From: Gemmatimonadales bacterium
GTDB lineage: Bacteria > Gemmatimonadota > Gemmatimonadetes > Longimicrobiales > Gaopeijiaceae
Assembly: GCA_020344755.1 (NCBI GenBank)
Contig: CP070829.1
Coordinates: forward strand, 671,217 to 733,124
Direction of reading: 5' to 3'
Length of the DNA stretch: 61,908 bases
Under the pieces are notes generated by a model. The model saw only the letters and a program-made list of their open reading frames with translations. It searched no databases and was not told the DNA's origin. Position numbers and translations under genes: made by a program. Shown here in pieces: positions 54,198 to 61,908 of this stretch; position 1 is the stretch's first letter; every line of letters begins with the position of its first letter.

Positions 54198-55106
54198 TCA
54201 GACGCCTTCCCGCAGCGCGACGTAGCTCCCCCACCGGCTTTCGGGCACTTCGCCCGCCTCCACCGCCGCCAGTACGGCGCACCCTGGCTCCGTGACGTGA
54301 GCGCAACCCCGGAAGCGACACCCTTCTCGCCTCTGGACGACCTCCGGGAAGCACCCTTCCACTTCATCCGCGGACACGCCCCAGACCCCCACGTCTCCGA
54401 ACCCGGGAGTGTCCGCCACCAACCCCCCCGAAGGAAGCCGGATGAGCCGGGCCCGGACGGTGGTGTGCCGCCCCCGTCGGACCTTCCGAGAAAGCTCCCC
54501 GGTGCGAAGCTCGAGCTCCGGAGCCAGTGCATTCAGCAGCGAGGACTTCCCCACGCCGGACGCGCCCACCAGGGCCGAGGTTCCCGTCCCCAGGAGCCCC
54601 CTCAGTTCCTCCAGCCCCCGACCGCTCTCCGCGCTGACCGCCACGACCCGATAGCCGGCCTCCCGGTACGTCTTCCGGATCCTATCGACGAAAGCGTCTG
54701 CGCCCGGAAGGTCGGTCTTGTTGACCAGGATCACGGGCCGGATGCCATTGGCCTCGGCGATCACCAGGAGCCGGTCCAACTGCTCCAGGCGCGGCTCCGG
54801 ATCCCGGGCCGCCACCACGGCGAGCATACGGTCCACGTTGGCTGCGATCACCTTCGGCCTTCGATCGGTGGGACCTCGACGTACGATCTGGCTCGCACGA
54901 GGCTCCACCCTCTCCACGGCCCAGCCCTTCTCTCCGGCGCCCGCCTCCACCGGCACCACCAGTACCCGATCTCCGATGACCACCCTGTCCCCCACCCGGG
55001 CCTCCAGCTTGAGCCGCCCGCGCAGCACCGCCTGCACCTCCTCCCCTTCATCGAGCAGCACCGAATAGCCCCCTCCCCCGGTGGCCGTCACCATGCCCCG
55101 GATCAC
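54198..55106 (-). CDS. rsgA: Ribosome small-subunit-dependent GTPase A
   Basis: 302-residue circularly permuted GTPase that helps 30S maturation. N-terminal OB-fold, then NKTD (G4) in ILVNKTDLPG, SAESGRG (G5), GASGVGKSSLLN (G1), TTVRAR (G2) and DTPGFG (G3), in the permuted G4-G5-G1-G2-G3 order. The C-terminal zinc motif has C-R-F-R-G-C-A-H and a further Cys (EPGC). It lies between the convergent S9 peptidase and the sigma factor gene. Confidence 0.95.
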   Translation of the reverse strand: MIRGMVTATGGGGYSVLLDEGEEVQAVLRGRLKLEARVGDRVVIGDRVLVVPVEAGAGEKGWAVERVEPRASQIVRRGPTDRRPKVIAANVDRMLAVVAARDPEPRLEQLDRLLVIAEANGIRPVILVNKTDLPGADAFVDRIRKTYREAGYRVVAVSAESGRGLEELRGLLGTGTSALVGASGVGKSSLLNALAPELELRTGELSRKVRRGRHTTVRARLIRLPSGGLVADTPGFGDVGVWGVSADEVEGCFPEVVQRREGCRFRGCAHVTEPGCAVLAAVEAGEVPESRWGSYVALREGV

Positions 55107-55181
55107 GCCGGGCCTCGCACGTGACGTGGGGCGGAGCCGGTCCTGCGCCCGTGGACCTGCCCAGTTGCCTCGACGGGCTGC

Positions 55182-55218
55182 AAAACGCCCCCCGGACGGT
55201 CGTGCGTCCGGAGGGCGT
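55182..55218 (-). terminator. Intrinsic terminator of the sigma factor gene
   Basis: On the minus strand a 13-nt arm (55218-55206) pairs at 12 of 13 positions with 55197-55185, with an 8-nt loop, and is followed by TTTT (55185-55182). It lies 44 bp after the stop of the sigma gene (55262) and before rsgA, which is transcribed in the same direction, so rsgA is probably expressed separately. Confidence 0.85.
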
Positions 55219-55261
55219 CGAACCCGTTCCTACGGGCGCGCGTCACAGCACACCTTGCGCC

Positions 55262-56179
55262 CTAGGCGGCGAAGGACTCCAGGGCATCGCCCTTGGCCCC
55301 CTCTCGGAGGCGCCGGAGTGCCCGATCCCGGAGCTGTCGAATCCGCTCCCGGGTGACCCCGAGCATGTTCCCGATCTCCTCTAGAGTATGCTCCCGCTCG
55401 CCCTCCAGCCCGAAATAGAGTCGGAGAACGCGTGCGTCCCGAGCCTCCAGCGTTGAGAGGGCCTCGCTAACGGCCTCCGTCAGGAGGCGACTCTCCACCT
55501 CGATTTCCGGCTCGGCGGCCTCCTCGGTGATGAACCGCTCCACCAACTGGGAGTCCTCCGAGTCGCCGATCGGGGCATCCAGCCGGATCTCCGCCGCATT
55601 CAGCGTCTGGAGGGACTCCACCAACTCGGGGGTGAGGTCGGTGGCCTTCCCGAGCTCCTCGGAAGACGGCTCCCGGCCCAGCTCCTGCTTCAGGCGCTCC
55701 TTCTCGCGGAAGATCCGCGCCAGGTCGCTGGCGCGATTCAACGGAACCCGGACGGAACGGCCGTGATTGGCCAGAGCGGCCAGAATGGCCTGGCGAATCC
55801 ACCAGACGGCATACGAGATGAACTTCACCCCCTGCTCCGGGTCGAACTTCCGGGCAGCGGTGACCAGGCCGACGTTCCCTTCCTGGATGAGATCCGTCAG
55901 GGAGACCCCGCGGTTCTGGTACTTCTTGGCCACGCTGATGACGAAACGAAGATTCGCGCGGGCCAGCTCCTGCACGGCGTCCTCGTCGCCCGCCTGGGCC
56001 CGCGCCCCGAGCTCCTTCTCCTTCTCGGGAGTGATGAGCTCGTGTCGAGAGACGTCTCGCAAGTACTGGTCGAGTGCGGTCTGCTCCTCGACGGACCCGT
56101 CGAAGCCGGTCAGCAGGTTGCTCCGGCCCCGCTTGCGGCCCCCCTTCGTGACCTTCTTCGCAGTCTTGGCAGTGGCCAT
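55262..56179 (-). CDS. Sigma-70 family RNA polymerase sigma factor (RpoD/SigA-like, short)
   Basis: 305 residues. Region 1.2 (DQYLRDVSRHELITPEKEKE), region 2 (NLRFVISVAKKYQNRGVSLT, DLIQEGNVGLVTAARKFDPE and KFISYAVWWIRQAILAALAN), region 3 and region 4 (LEEIGNMLGVTRERIRQLRD) are complete. It lacks the long N-terminal region 1.1, so it is a primary-type or group 2 sigma factor of the short class. Basic Lys/Arg-rich residues at 1-20 precede region 1.2. An intact 9-bp palindrome lies 15-33 nt upstream of ATG 56179 (see 56194-56212). The terminator downstream marks its 3' end. Confidence 0.95.
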   Translation of the reverse strand: MATAKTAKKVTKGGRKRGRSNLLTGFDGSVEEQTALDQYLRDVSRHELITPEKEKELGARAQAGDEDAVQELARANLRFVISVAKKYQNRGVSLTDLIQEGNVGLVTAARKFDPEQGVKFISYAVWWIRQAILAALANHGRSVRVPLNRASDLARIFREKERLKQELGREPSSEELGKATDLTPELVESLQTLNAAEIRLDAPIGDSEDSQLVERFITEEAAEPEIEVESRLLTEAVSEALSTLEARDARVLRLYFGLEGEREHTLEEIGNMLGVTRERIRQLRDRALRRLREGAKGDALESFAA

Positions 56180-56566
56180 ATCTATGCTCCAACGGCCGGC
56201 GCCGCGCCGGCCTCAAAAGTTCAGCCCCGGGTTACTGTCGGCGCCGAAGATACAAAGCCCTGGAAGTTTTCACGCTCTTACCCGAGCGTCAAGGGCCAGA
56301 ACGTCTGACCCCTCCGGCGGGGAACTGTTCCCGAGTTCGGAAGGATCCGTATCTACACCAGAGGTCCGAGGAAGATCGCGGCCGGGATCGTCCGAACCGC
56401 GGGCCACCCGACCGAAGTTGAGGAGGACCCCGGGCGGAGCAATGTCGGCTCCGGACCCGGTGTGCGAAAGGGGGAGGTCCCGCGACCCTTCGTCGGGGGA
56501 TCTCTCCTCTCCGTGAGGGGCCGATCCGCTCATTGCTGGCTCCCTGTCCCGCCGGTAGTCTCCGGC
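56180..56566. other. 387-bp divergent intergenic region
   Basis: Lies between the sigma factor gene (minus) and the HD phosphohydrolase gene (plus). Besides the palindrome at 56194-56212 no gene, repeat or clear promoter box is seen. The frame upstream of the HD gene (from 56462) is open but has no family resemblance, so it is treated as non-coding. Confidence 0.6.
56194..56212. repeat. GC-only perfect inverted repeat upstream of the sigma factor gene
   Basis: GGCCGGCGC (56194-56202) and GCGCCGGCC (56204-56212), separated by one base, lie 15-33 nt before the ATG and about 6 nt upstream of the likely RBS (GGAG). In RNA it would fold as a 7-bp stem with a 5-nt loop. A role as an operator or as a structure limiting translation is possible; no T-run follows it on either strand. 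Confidence 0.6.
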
Positions 56567-57859
56567 ATGACTTTCTCGCCCAGCAAGATCATTCGGGACC
56601 CGCTCTGGAACACGATCCGCCTCACGCCCACGGCCATGCGAATCGTGGACACCCCTTCCTTCCAGCGTCTCCGCTACATCCGCCAGCTCGGCTTCGCGCA
56701 CCTGGTCTACCCGGGCGCAACCCACACCCGCTTCGACCACGCGTTGGGGGTCTTTCACCTGGCCAGCACCGCCGTACGGCTCCTGCGTGAGCGCGAGTCG
56801 GTCCCGGACGAGGCGTGGCTGGACGCCGAGCTCATCCCCTATGCGGCGCTGCTCCATGACATCGGGCACTACGCGTATTCCCACGCCCTGGAGGAGCTGG
56901 AACCCGAGAACATCCCGGCTCACCACGAGGAAGTGAGCGCACGCTTCTTCCAGGCCCCGGAGCTACGCTCGGCGCTCCTTCCCCTTGGACCCGGTGCGGC
57001 CACCCGCATCCATACCATGATCCGTGGAAAGGGAGAAACGCCGCTCCGTGGACTGGTGAGTGGCAGCCTCGACCTGGACAAGATGGATTACCTCCGGAGG
57101 GATGCGCGATTCGCCGGGGTCCCATATGGCGAAGTGGACGTGGACCGGCTCCTCCAGGGCCTCACCCTCCTACAGGACCCGGAGACCGGTGCATGGGAGG
57201 TGGGCGTCCACGAGAAGGCCGTGGCTGCGCTGGAATCTCTCCTCTTCGCCCGTTACCAGATGTTCCGGAACGTGTATTGGCACCACGCCGTCCGGGCCGC
57301 CACGGCCTTGTACAAGCGCATCGTAGAGGAGGCGGTCCGGGCTGGTCTGCTGGATCCGGAAGAGCTGGTGGGACCCACCGACGAGGAGTTGCTCTACGAG
57401 ATCGCCCGTCGCGCTGCCGAGGAAAGCTCCCCGGAAGCCGAGCGCCTCGCGTCCCGCTGGATTCCGGCCCTCCGCCAGCGCCGCCTCCCGAAGCGAGCCC
57501 TGGAGCTCACCGCAGCGGATCTCGGAGAGCGGCAGCTCGCTTCCTGGGTGGTCGGGGACACCCGGGAGAAGCGGATCGTAGAGGACCGCCTCGCGAACGA
57601 TCTGGGCCTGGAGCCGGGAGAGGTGGTGATCGACTTCCCGGCCCGGAACAGCCTCTTCGAGCTCGACCTGCTGGTGCAGCGCCGAACCGGTAGAGTGCAG
57701 CGCCTGGGAGGGCACGGCCTGCCCGGCATGTTGGACCTCCCGAGGGTCGGCCAGGCCCTCTCCCAGACCGCGAAGGTCCTTCGCCTCTTCACTTTCGAAC
57801 GCCGCGAGGTCGAGCGAGAGCGGGTTCTGGACGAGGTGCTGGAAGTCGGACCCGACTGA
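56567..57859 (+). CDS. HD-domain phosphohydrolase (dGTPase-like)
   Basis: 430 residues. The metal motifs are HTRFDHALG (first His and His-Asp) and LLHDIGHYAYSHALE (HD), followed by SGSLDLDKMDYLRRDA with the Asp, as in the SAMHD1/dGTPase-like YdhJ/YwfO group that hydrolyses nucleoside triphosphates. LRYIRQLGFAHLVYPGATHT is a typical opening. ATG 56567 gives MTFSPSKIIRDPLWNTIRLT, the family start; upstream Mets are ignored. Cytoplasmic; the nucleotide substrate is not decided by sequence. Confidence 0.88.
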   Translation: MTFSPSKIIRDPLWNTIRLTPTAMRIVDTPSFQRLRYIRQLGFAHLVYPGATHTRFDHALGVFHLASTAVRLLRERESVPDEAWLDAELIPYAALLHDIGHYAYSHALEELEPENIPAHHEEVSARFFQAPELRSALLPLGPGAATRIHTMIRGKGETPLRGLVSGSLDLDKMDYLRRDARFAGVPYGEVDVDRLLQGLTLLQDPETGAWEVGVHEKAVAALESLLFARYQMFRNVYWHHAVRAATALYKRIVEEAVRAGLLDPEELVGPTDEELLYEIARRAAEESSPEAERLASRWIPALRQRRLPKRALELTAADLGERQLASWVVGDTREKRIVEDRLANDLGLEPGEVVIDFPARNSLFELDLLVQRRTGRVQRLGGHGLPGMLDLPRVGQALSQTAKVLRLFTFERREVERERVLDEVLEVGPD

Positions 57860-57976
57860 GGGAGTTCGAGAGATTCATTGCGCGTTCCCGGGAGGGCCAC
57901 CATCTTCTCGAAACCCGAAGAAAAGGCGAACATCTCATGACTCCCATCCGCTCGGCCTGACCGTAACGTTCCTTCC

Positions 57977-59125
57977 GTGGAAGTGCCTCCCCCCACCGAG
58001 CTGCGCGATCACGTCCGCGCCCATGCCGAGAACCGGCCCGGGATCTACCAGATGTTCGGACCCGGGGGCGAGCTCCTCTACGTGGGGAAGTCGGTCCGGG
58101 TCCGAAGCCGGGTCCTTTCCTACTTCCGGGCTGAACGAGGCGAGAAGCCGGCGGAGATCATCCGGGAGACGGCAGAGGTGCGGTGGGAGTACATCCCCGA
58201 CGAGTTCGGAGCCCTGCTGAGGGAGATGCGACTGATCCAGGAGCACCGGCCCCGATACAACGTCCAGCACAAGCGGAAACGGGCCTTCGCCTTCGTGAAG
58301 ATCACGCGGGAGGCTGCGCCCCGTGTCCTTCCCGTAACCCGGGTGAGCTCCGACGGGGCGGTCTATTACGGACCCTTCCCGAGGGTCGGCCAGGTGGCCC
58401 GCACGATCCGCGATCTCGCGCACGTCCTGGGTATCCGGGATTGCCGGGGCGGCACACGCATGCACTTCGCGGATCAGTTGGACCTGTTCGGCAAAGCCGC
58501 AGCCGTGGAGCATGTGCCGGGGTGCATCCGGGCCGAGCTGGGTTCCTGCCCAGCACCGTGCGCCGGAGGCATCGACGCGTCGTCCTACCTGGAGAGGGTC
58601 CGGGAGGCCCGCGCCTTTCTCGAGGGTGAGTCCTGGAAGCCCCTCACCCTCCTCCACGACTCCATGGTGAAGGCCGCTCGACGGCTCGACTTCGAATTCG
58701 CGGCCATCCAGCGGGACCGGATGGAGCGGCTACGCCGGTTCCAGGAGGACCTGGCGGCGTATCGGGGAGAGTTGGAGGGGCTCCGCTTCGTGTACGAGGC
58801 CGAGGGGCACAATGGCGCTCGGCGCCTCTACCTGGTCCGGGGAGGACGGATTGCCGACGTGGTGCCGGCCCCCCGGATGCCTTCGACGCGAATGCGCGTC
58901 TTGGGACGGGTACAGGACGTGTTCTCCAGGAGGCCCCCGGGGCCGGCAGGACTCACTCCCTACCAGGCAGCGGAGATTCTCCTGGTGTCCCGCTGGTTCC
59001 GTCTCAAGCCCGAGGAAAGGGAGAAGACCCTCCCTCCGGAGCAGTGGATCCACTCGGCGCGGGCGGAGGAAGCTTTCGACGATCCGCTCCCCGAGGTCGT
59101 GGCGATCCACGCCTCCGCCAGCTGA
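57977..59125 (+). CDS. GIY-YIG excision endonuclease, Cho-like (UvrC N-terminal half)
   Basis: 382 residues from GTG 57977. It has the GIY-YIG domain (GIYQMFGPGGELLYVGKSV, with the Arg and Glu further on, RVRSRVLSYF and LLREMRLIQEHRPRYN), then the cysteine-containing UvrC linker (GSCPAPCAGGI) and a UVR-like helical segment (DFEFAAIQRDRMERLRRFQE). The C-terminal RNase H-like nuclease and HhH of full UvrC are missing. Cho-type proteins make the 3' incision in nucleotide excision repair. It starts 117 bp after the HD gene and precedes the TonB receptor. Confidence 0.87.
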   Translation: MEVPPPTELRDHVRAHAENRPGIYQMFGPGGELLYVGKSVRVRSRVLSYFRAERGEKPAEIIRETAEVRWEYIPDEFGALLREMRLIQEHRPRYNVQHKRKRAFAFVKITREAAPRVLPVTRVSSDGAVYYGPFPRVGQVARTIRDLAHVLGIRDCRGGTRMHFADQLDLFGKAAAVEHVPGCIRAELGSCPAPCAGGIDASSYLERVREARAFLEGESWKPLTLLHDSMVKAARRLDFEFAAIQRDRMERLRRFQEDLAAYRGELEGLRFVYEAEGHNGARRLYLVRGGRIADVVPAPRMPSTRMRVLGRVQDVFSRRPPGPAGLTPYQAAEILLVSRWFRLKPEEREKTLPPEQWIHSARAEEAFDDPLPEVVAIHASAS

Positions 59126-59279
59126 GCGCAGTCGGAGCGCTCTCTTCCCGGGTCTCGGTCCCGATCGGCCCTCGCCCGAATGAGATCTTTATTGAAACAA
59201 TCGGGTCACCGGGCGTACTTCCTAGGGCGAGCCGCACTGCGGCGGCCCGTGGGTTCGACTCTTGAGAGGGGGAAATGGT

Positions 59280-61908
59280 ATGCAAAGAGCAATAGTCCGA
59301 TTGCTCGCATCGCTACTCCTCGCCGTGGTGCTCCCGGCAGCGGGATGGTCACAGACGAGAGAGGTGACAGGGGTGGTGGTGAACGAGTTCAATCAACCCG
59401 TGGAGTTCGTACTGGTCACGGCGATCGGGACCGGTGTGCAGACTCAGTCCGCAAACAACGGCCGCTTCACCATCGCCGTGCCGGTCGGCGATTCCGAACT
59501 CAGGTTCGAAAGACTCGGCTACCGGACCCTGACGATGACGATCTCCGGCGCCACCAGCGACTTCCGCGTGGTGATGGAGGAAGACGCCCTGAACCTGGAG
59601 GGGATCGTGGTGACCGGTCAGGCGACCAGCGTCGCCCGACGCAACCTGGCCAACGCCGTGGCCTCCGTCTCGGCGGACCAGATTGAGGATGCCCCGACCG
59701 CCCCGAGTCTGGAGAACTACCTCCAGGGCAAGGTGCCCGGTGCGTACATCGAGACCAACTCCGGTGCTCCAGGAGGTGGCATCCAGGTGCGGCTTCGGGG
59801 TGCCTCCACCATCAACGGTGAACTCGAGCCCCTCTACGTGGTGGACGGCGTGGTCATGTCGAACGTCTCCATCCCGAACGCGTTGAACCAGGTCTCCCTT
59901 TCCGGTGGCGGATCCAACGGATCGAATCAGGACGACCCGGTGAACCGCATCGTCGATCTCAATCCCCAGGACATCGAGCGGGTCGAGATCTTGAAGGGTC
60001 CGTCCGCCGCGGCTCTCTACGGCTCTCGCGCCGCGAATGGGGTTGTGATCATCACCACTCGCCGGGGAGAGGCGGGGGCTCGTCGCGTCAACGTGACCCA
60101 ACGATTCGGGACCTTCGACCTTTCCAACAAGTTCGAGTTTCGGCAATGGACCCGGCAGGACGCGCTGGACGCAGGGCTCGTGGATACATCGAACGTCGAC
60201 GACTACTTCGACGCATCCGGTGAGCCCCTGAACGCCTTCGACTTCGAGGAACTGCTCGGGGGAGAGAACAGCCTCTCTTTCGAGAGCCTCGTTTCCGTCT
60301 CGGGAGGAACCGACGACACTCGATACTTCCTCTCGGCCGGATGGAAGGACGACTCGGGGATCATTCGCAACACGGGATTCGAGCGACAGAGCATTCGTTT
60401 GAACCTGGACCAGACCTTCTCGGACCGCCTCCGGGGAGGGCTTACCACCAACCTGGTGCGCTCCAAAGCCCAGCGGGGCCTCACCAACAACGACAACTCG
60501 GGAACCAGCTTCTTCATGGTCTTCCCGTTCACGCCCAACTTCGTGAACCTCGAGAAGCAGGCAGACGGGACCTTCCCCCTGAATCCCTACGAACGGTCGA
60601 ACCCGTTCCAGACGGCGGAACTCTTCGAGAACGACGAGACCGTGTGGCGGCTCATGACCGCCGCGAACATCGAAGCGGAGATCCTCCAGGGGGATGGAAA
60701 CTCGCTCCGGTTCCTTTCCACGGCCGGGGTGGACTACTTCACCCAGAAGAACGTGCTGTTCGCACCGCCCGAGCTGCAGTTCGAGCCCAACGACGGTCTG
60801 GCCGGCACTTCTTCCCTGGGGAACAGCTCTAACCGTGACCTCACCTTTTCCGCCAACCTGGTGTTCCAGCGGCAGGGCGATTCCTACTCCGGCACCACAA
60901 CCGCCGGCCTCCAGTACGAGGACCGGGAGCTGGACATCGCGCGGACGCTGGCCCAGGGGCTGACCGCCGGGCAGCAGAACATCAACGTCGGTGTCCAAAC
61001 GACCGTGAATCAGTTCCGTTCGCGGGTGCGGGACCAGGGCTTCTTCGCGCAGCAGGAGGTCCTCCTCCTGGACGAGCGGCTCCTGGTCGCAGCGGGCCTA
61101 CGGGCGGACCGCTCCAGCGTGAACGGTGACCCGGACGAGTACCACTGGTATCCCAAGGCCGCCGCTTCGTATCGTCTGGAAGACCTGGGCTATGGCATCA
61201 GCTCGCTCAAGCTCCGCGCCGCGTGGGGGCAGAGTGGCAATCAGCCCATTTACGGCCAGAAGTTCACGCCGCTCACCGCGACACAGAACATCAATGGGAT
61301 TTCGGGCCTGGTGGTCCAGGGGACCACGGGTTCCCAGACCCTGAAGCCGGAGCGTCAGACGGAGGTCGAGGCAGGCTTCGACCTGACGATGTACGACGGC
61401 CGGGCAGCCCTGGAGTTCACGGTCTTCCAGAAGGACATCGAAGATCTGATTCTTCAGCGCACGCCGGCCCCTTCCAGCGGCTTCGCCCTCCAGGTCTTCA
61501 ACGGAGGAGAGGCCCGGGTCCGGGGACTCGAGGCGGCACTCTCCGCCGAGATCCTCCGTACTGCGGATCTGCAGTGGGTCAGCCGTGCCACCTTCGCTCG
61601 GGATTACTCCCGTGTGATGTCCCTTCCGGTGCCAGCCTTCGAAACGGGAGGATTCGGGACCGGTCTCGGCGCATTCCGCATCGAGGAGGGGGCGTCGCTG
61701 ACGCAGATCGTTTCGACCGTTGGACAGGACGAGAACGGGGACGCCATCGTGGACCACGTCGGCGACGCCACCCCGACCTTCCGGGTCGGATTCTCCAACG
61801 ACATCACCTGGCGGGGATTCCGCCTGGGGTCACTGTTCGACTGGTCACGCGGAAACTCCGTCATCAACCTGACCCGGCTTCTTGCCGACGCCGGACAGAA
61901 CTCCGCCG
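59280..61908 (+). CDS. SusC/RagA-type TonB-dependent outer membrane receptor, C-terminus off the window
   Basis: The frame from ATG 59280 is open for 876 codons to the right edge. A signal peptide (1-25, ending WSQ) is followed by a carboxypeptidase-D-like/CNA-B regulatory module (TGVVVNEFNQPVEFVLVTA, then FRVVMEEDALNLEGIVVTG) and the plug, with the SusC signature VRLRGASTINGELEPLYVVD and VEILKGPSAAALYGSRAANG. The barrel strands begin after about residue 260. No TonB box was identified with confidence. The RBS-like GAGAGGGGG lies upstream, and TTGAAA (59192-59197) with TACTTC 18 nt later is a weak promoter candidate. SusC receptors import large substrates such as glycans or peptides; a SusD partner would be expected beyond the edge. 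Confidence 0.93.
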   Translation, partial: MQRAIVRLLASLLLAVVLPAAGWSQTREVTGVVVNEFNQPVEFVLVTAIGTGVQTQSANNGRFTIAVPVGDSELRFERLGYRTLTMTISGATSDFRVVMEEDALNLEGIVVTGQATSVARRNLANAVASVSADQIEDAPTAPSLENYLQGKVPGAYIETNSGAPGGGIQVRLRGASTINGELEPLYVVDGVVMSNVSIPNALNQVSLSGGGSNGSNQDDPVNRIVDLNPQDIERVEILKGPSAAALYGSRAANGVVIITTRRGEAGARRVNVTQRFGTFDLSNKFEFRQWTRQDALDAGLVDTSNVDDYFDASGEPLNAFDFEELLGGENSLSFESLVSVSGGTDDTRYFLSAGWKDDSGIIRNTGFERQSIRLNLDQTFSDRLRGGLTTNLVRSKAQRGLTNNDNSGTSFFMVFPFTPNFVNLEKQADGTFPLNPYERSNPFQTAELFENDETVWRLMTAANIEAEILQGDGNSLRFLSTAGVDYFTQKNVLFAPPELQFEPNDGLAGTSSLGNSSNRDLTFSANLVFQRQGDSYSGTTTAGLQYEDRELDIARTLAQGLTAGQQNINVGVQTTVNQFRSRVRDQGFFAQQEVLLLDERLLVAAGLRADRSSVNGDPDEYHWYPKAAASYRLEDLGYGISSLKLRAAWGQSGNQPIYGQKFTPLTATQNINGISGLVVQGTTGSQTLKPERQTEVEAGFDLTMYDGRAALEFTVFQKDIEDLILQRTPAPSSGFALQVFNGGEARVRGLEAALSAEILRTADLQWVSRATFARDYSRVMSLPVPAFETGGFGTGLGAFRIEEGASLTQIVSTVGQDENGDAIVDHVGDATPTFRVGFSNDITWRGFRLGSLFDWSRGNSVINLTRLLADAGQNSA

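Noticed and set aside
57738..58395. A ~17-nt repeat (CCCGAGGGTCGGCCAGG) in the HD and Cho-like genes
   Set aside because: Both copies encode PRVGQ in different proteins; short codon coincidence in high-GC DNA is enough to explain it.
1..61908. Insertion sequences, phage genes, CRISPR arrays or integrase attachment sites
   Set aside because: No transposase, integrase, spacer-repeat pattern or long direct repeat was recognised by eye; small or degenerate ones could have been missed.

Overview
The window is about 62 kb of high-GC bacterial chromosome with tightly packed genes on both strands. No rRNA, tRNA, CRISPR array, transposase or phage gene was recognised. The gene mix suggests a member of the Gemmatimonadota: a SusC/RagA-type TonB receptor, a BNR/sortilin-like exported propeller protein, secreted M28 and S9 peptidases, DUF2723, a large NAD-glutamate dehydrogenase and 2-oxoglutarate dehydrogenase E1. 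That assignment is an inference from gene content, not a phylogenetic result.

Layout. 1-4684 (minus): NAD-glutamate dehydrogenase, cut by the left edge. 4811-8756: a YhaO/YhaN-like nuclease and SMC-like ATPase pair. 8799-10311 (minus): a three-gene overlapping unit, pgeF, a four-cysteine small protein, and an OsmC-family gene whose peroxidatic cysteine codon is UGA and is followed by a SECIS-like hairpin, a probable selenoprotein. 10490-13339: sucA. 13514-18273: haem-binding protein, membrane-anchored LuxR-type regulator, M28 peptidase, quinone oxidoreductase, small membrane protein and DnaQ-like exonuclease. 18442-24402: BNR propeller protein, serine hydrolase, His-rich membrane protein and patatin. 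24467-27715: ABC exporter, then ctaA and DUF420 (haem A / cytochrome oxidase assembly). 27754-31694: atypical histidine kinase, CoA-binding protein, Bcp peroxiredoxin, V4R-like protein and E1-alpha dehydrogenase. 31786-34010: ECF sigma factor, Cys-rich anchored protein, coiled-coil protein and small membrane protein. 34416-44413: M20 peptidase, trpE, hydantoinase/oxoprolinase, DUF2723, DUF2007, ornithine cyclodeaminase-like protein and FAD amine/amino-acid oxidase. 44480-48028 (minus): a four-gene overlapping unit of flavin reductase, membrane protein, and degenerate Mre11-like and Rad50-like proteins. 48159-51897: lipoprotein and a BtuFCD-type importer. 52014-61908: S9 peptidase, rsgA, a primary-type sigma factor with a clear terminator, HD phosphohydrolase, Cho/UvrC-like nuclease, and a SusC-like receptor cut by the right edge.

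Two observations stand out. First, the OsmC selenoprotein candidate has an in-frame UGA exactly at the conserved Cys, a resolving Cys retained near the C-terminus, and a perfect 6-bp stem with a G-containing loop 25 nt downstream. Second, the Mre11/Rad50-like pair has lost catalytic or ATP-binding residues in both partners while keeping the zinc hook and tight gene coupling; it sits downstream of a membrane protein and a flavin reductase. An intact YhaO/YhaN pair in the same window is a useful contrast.
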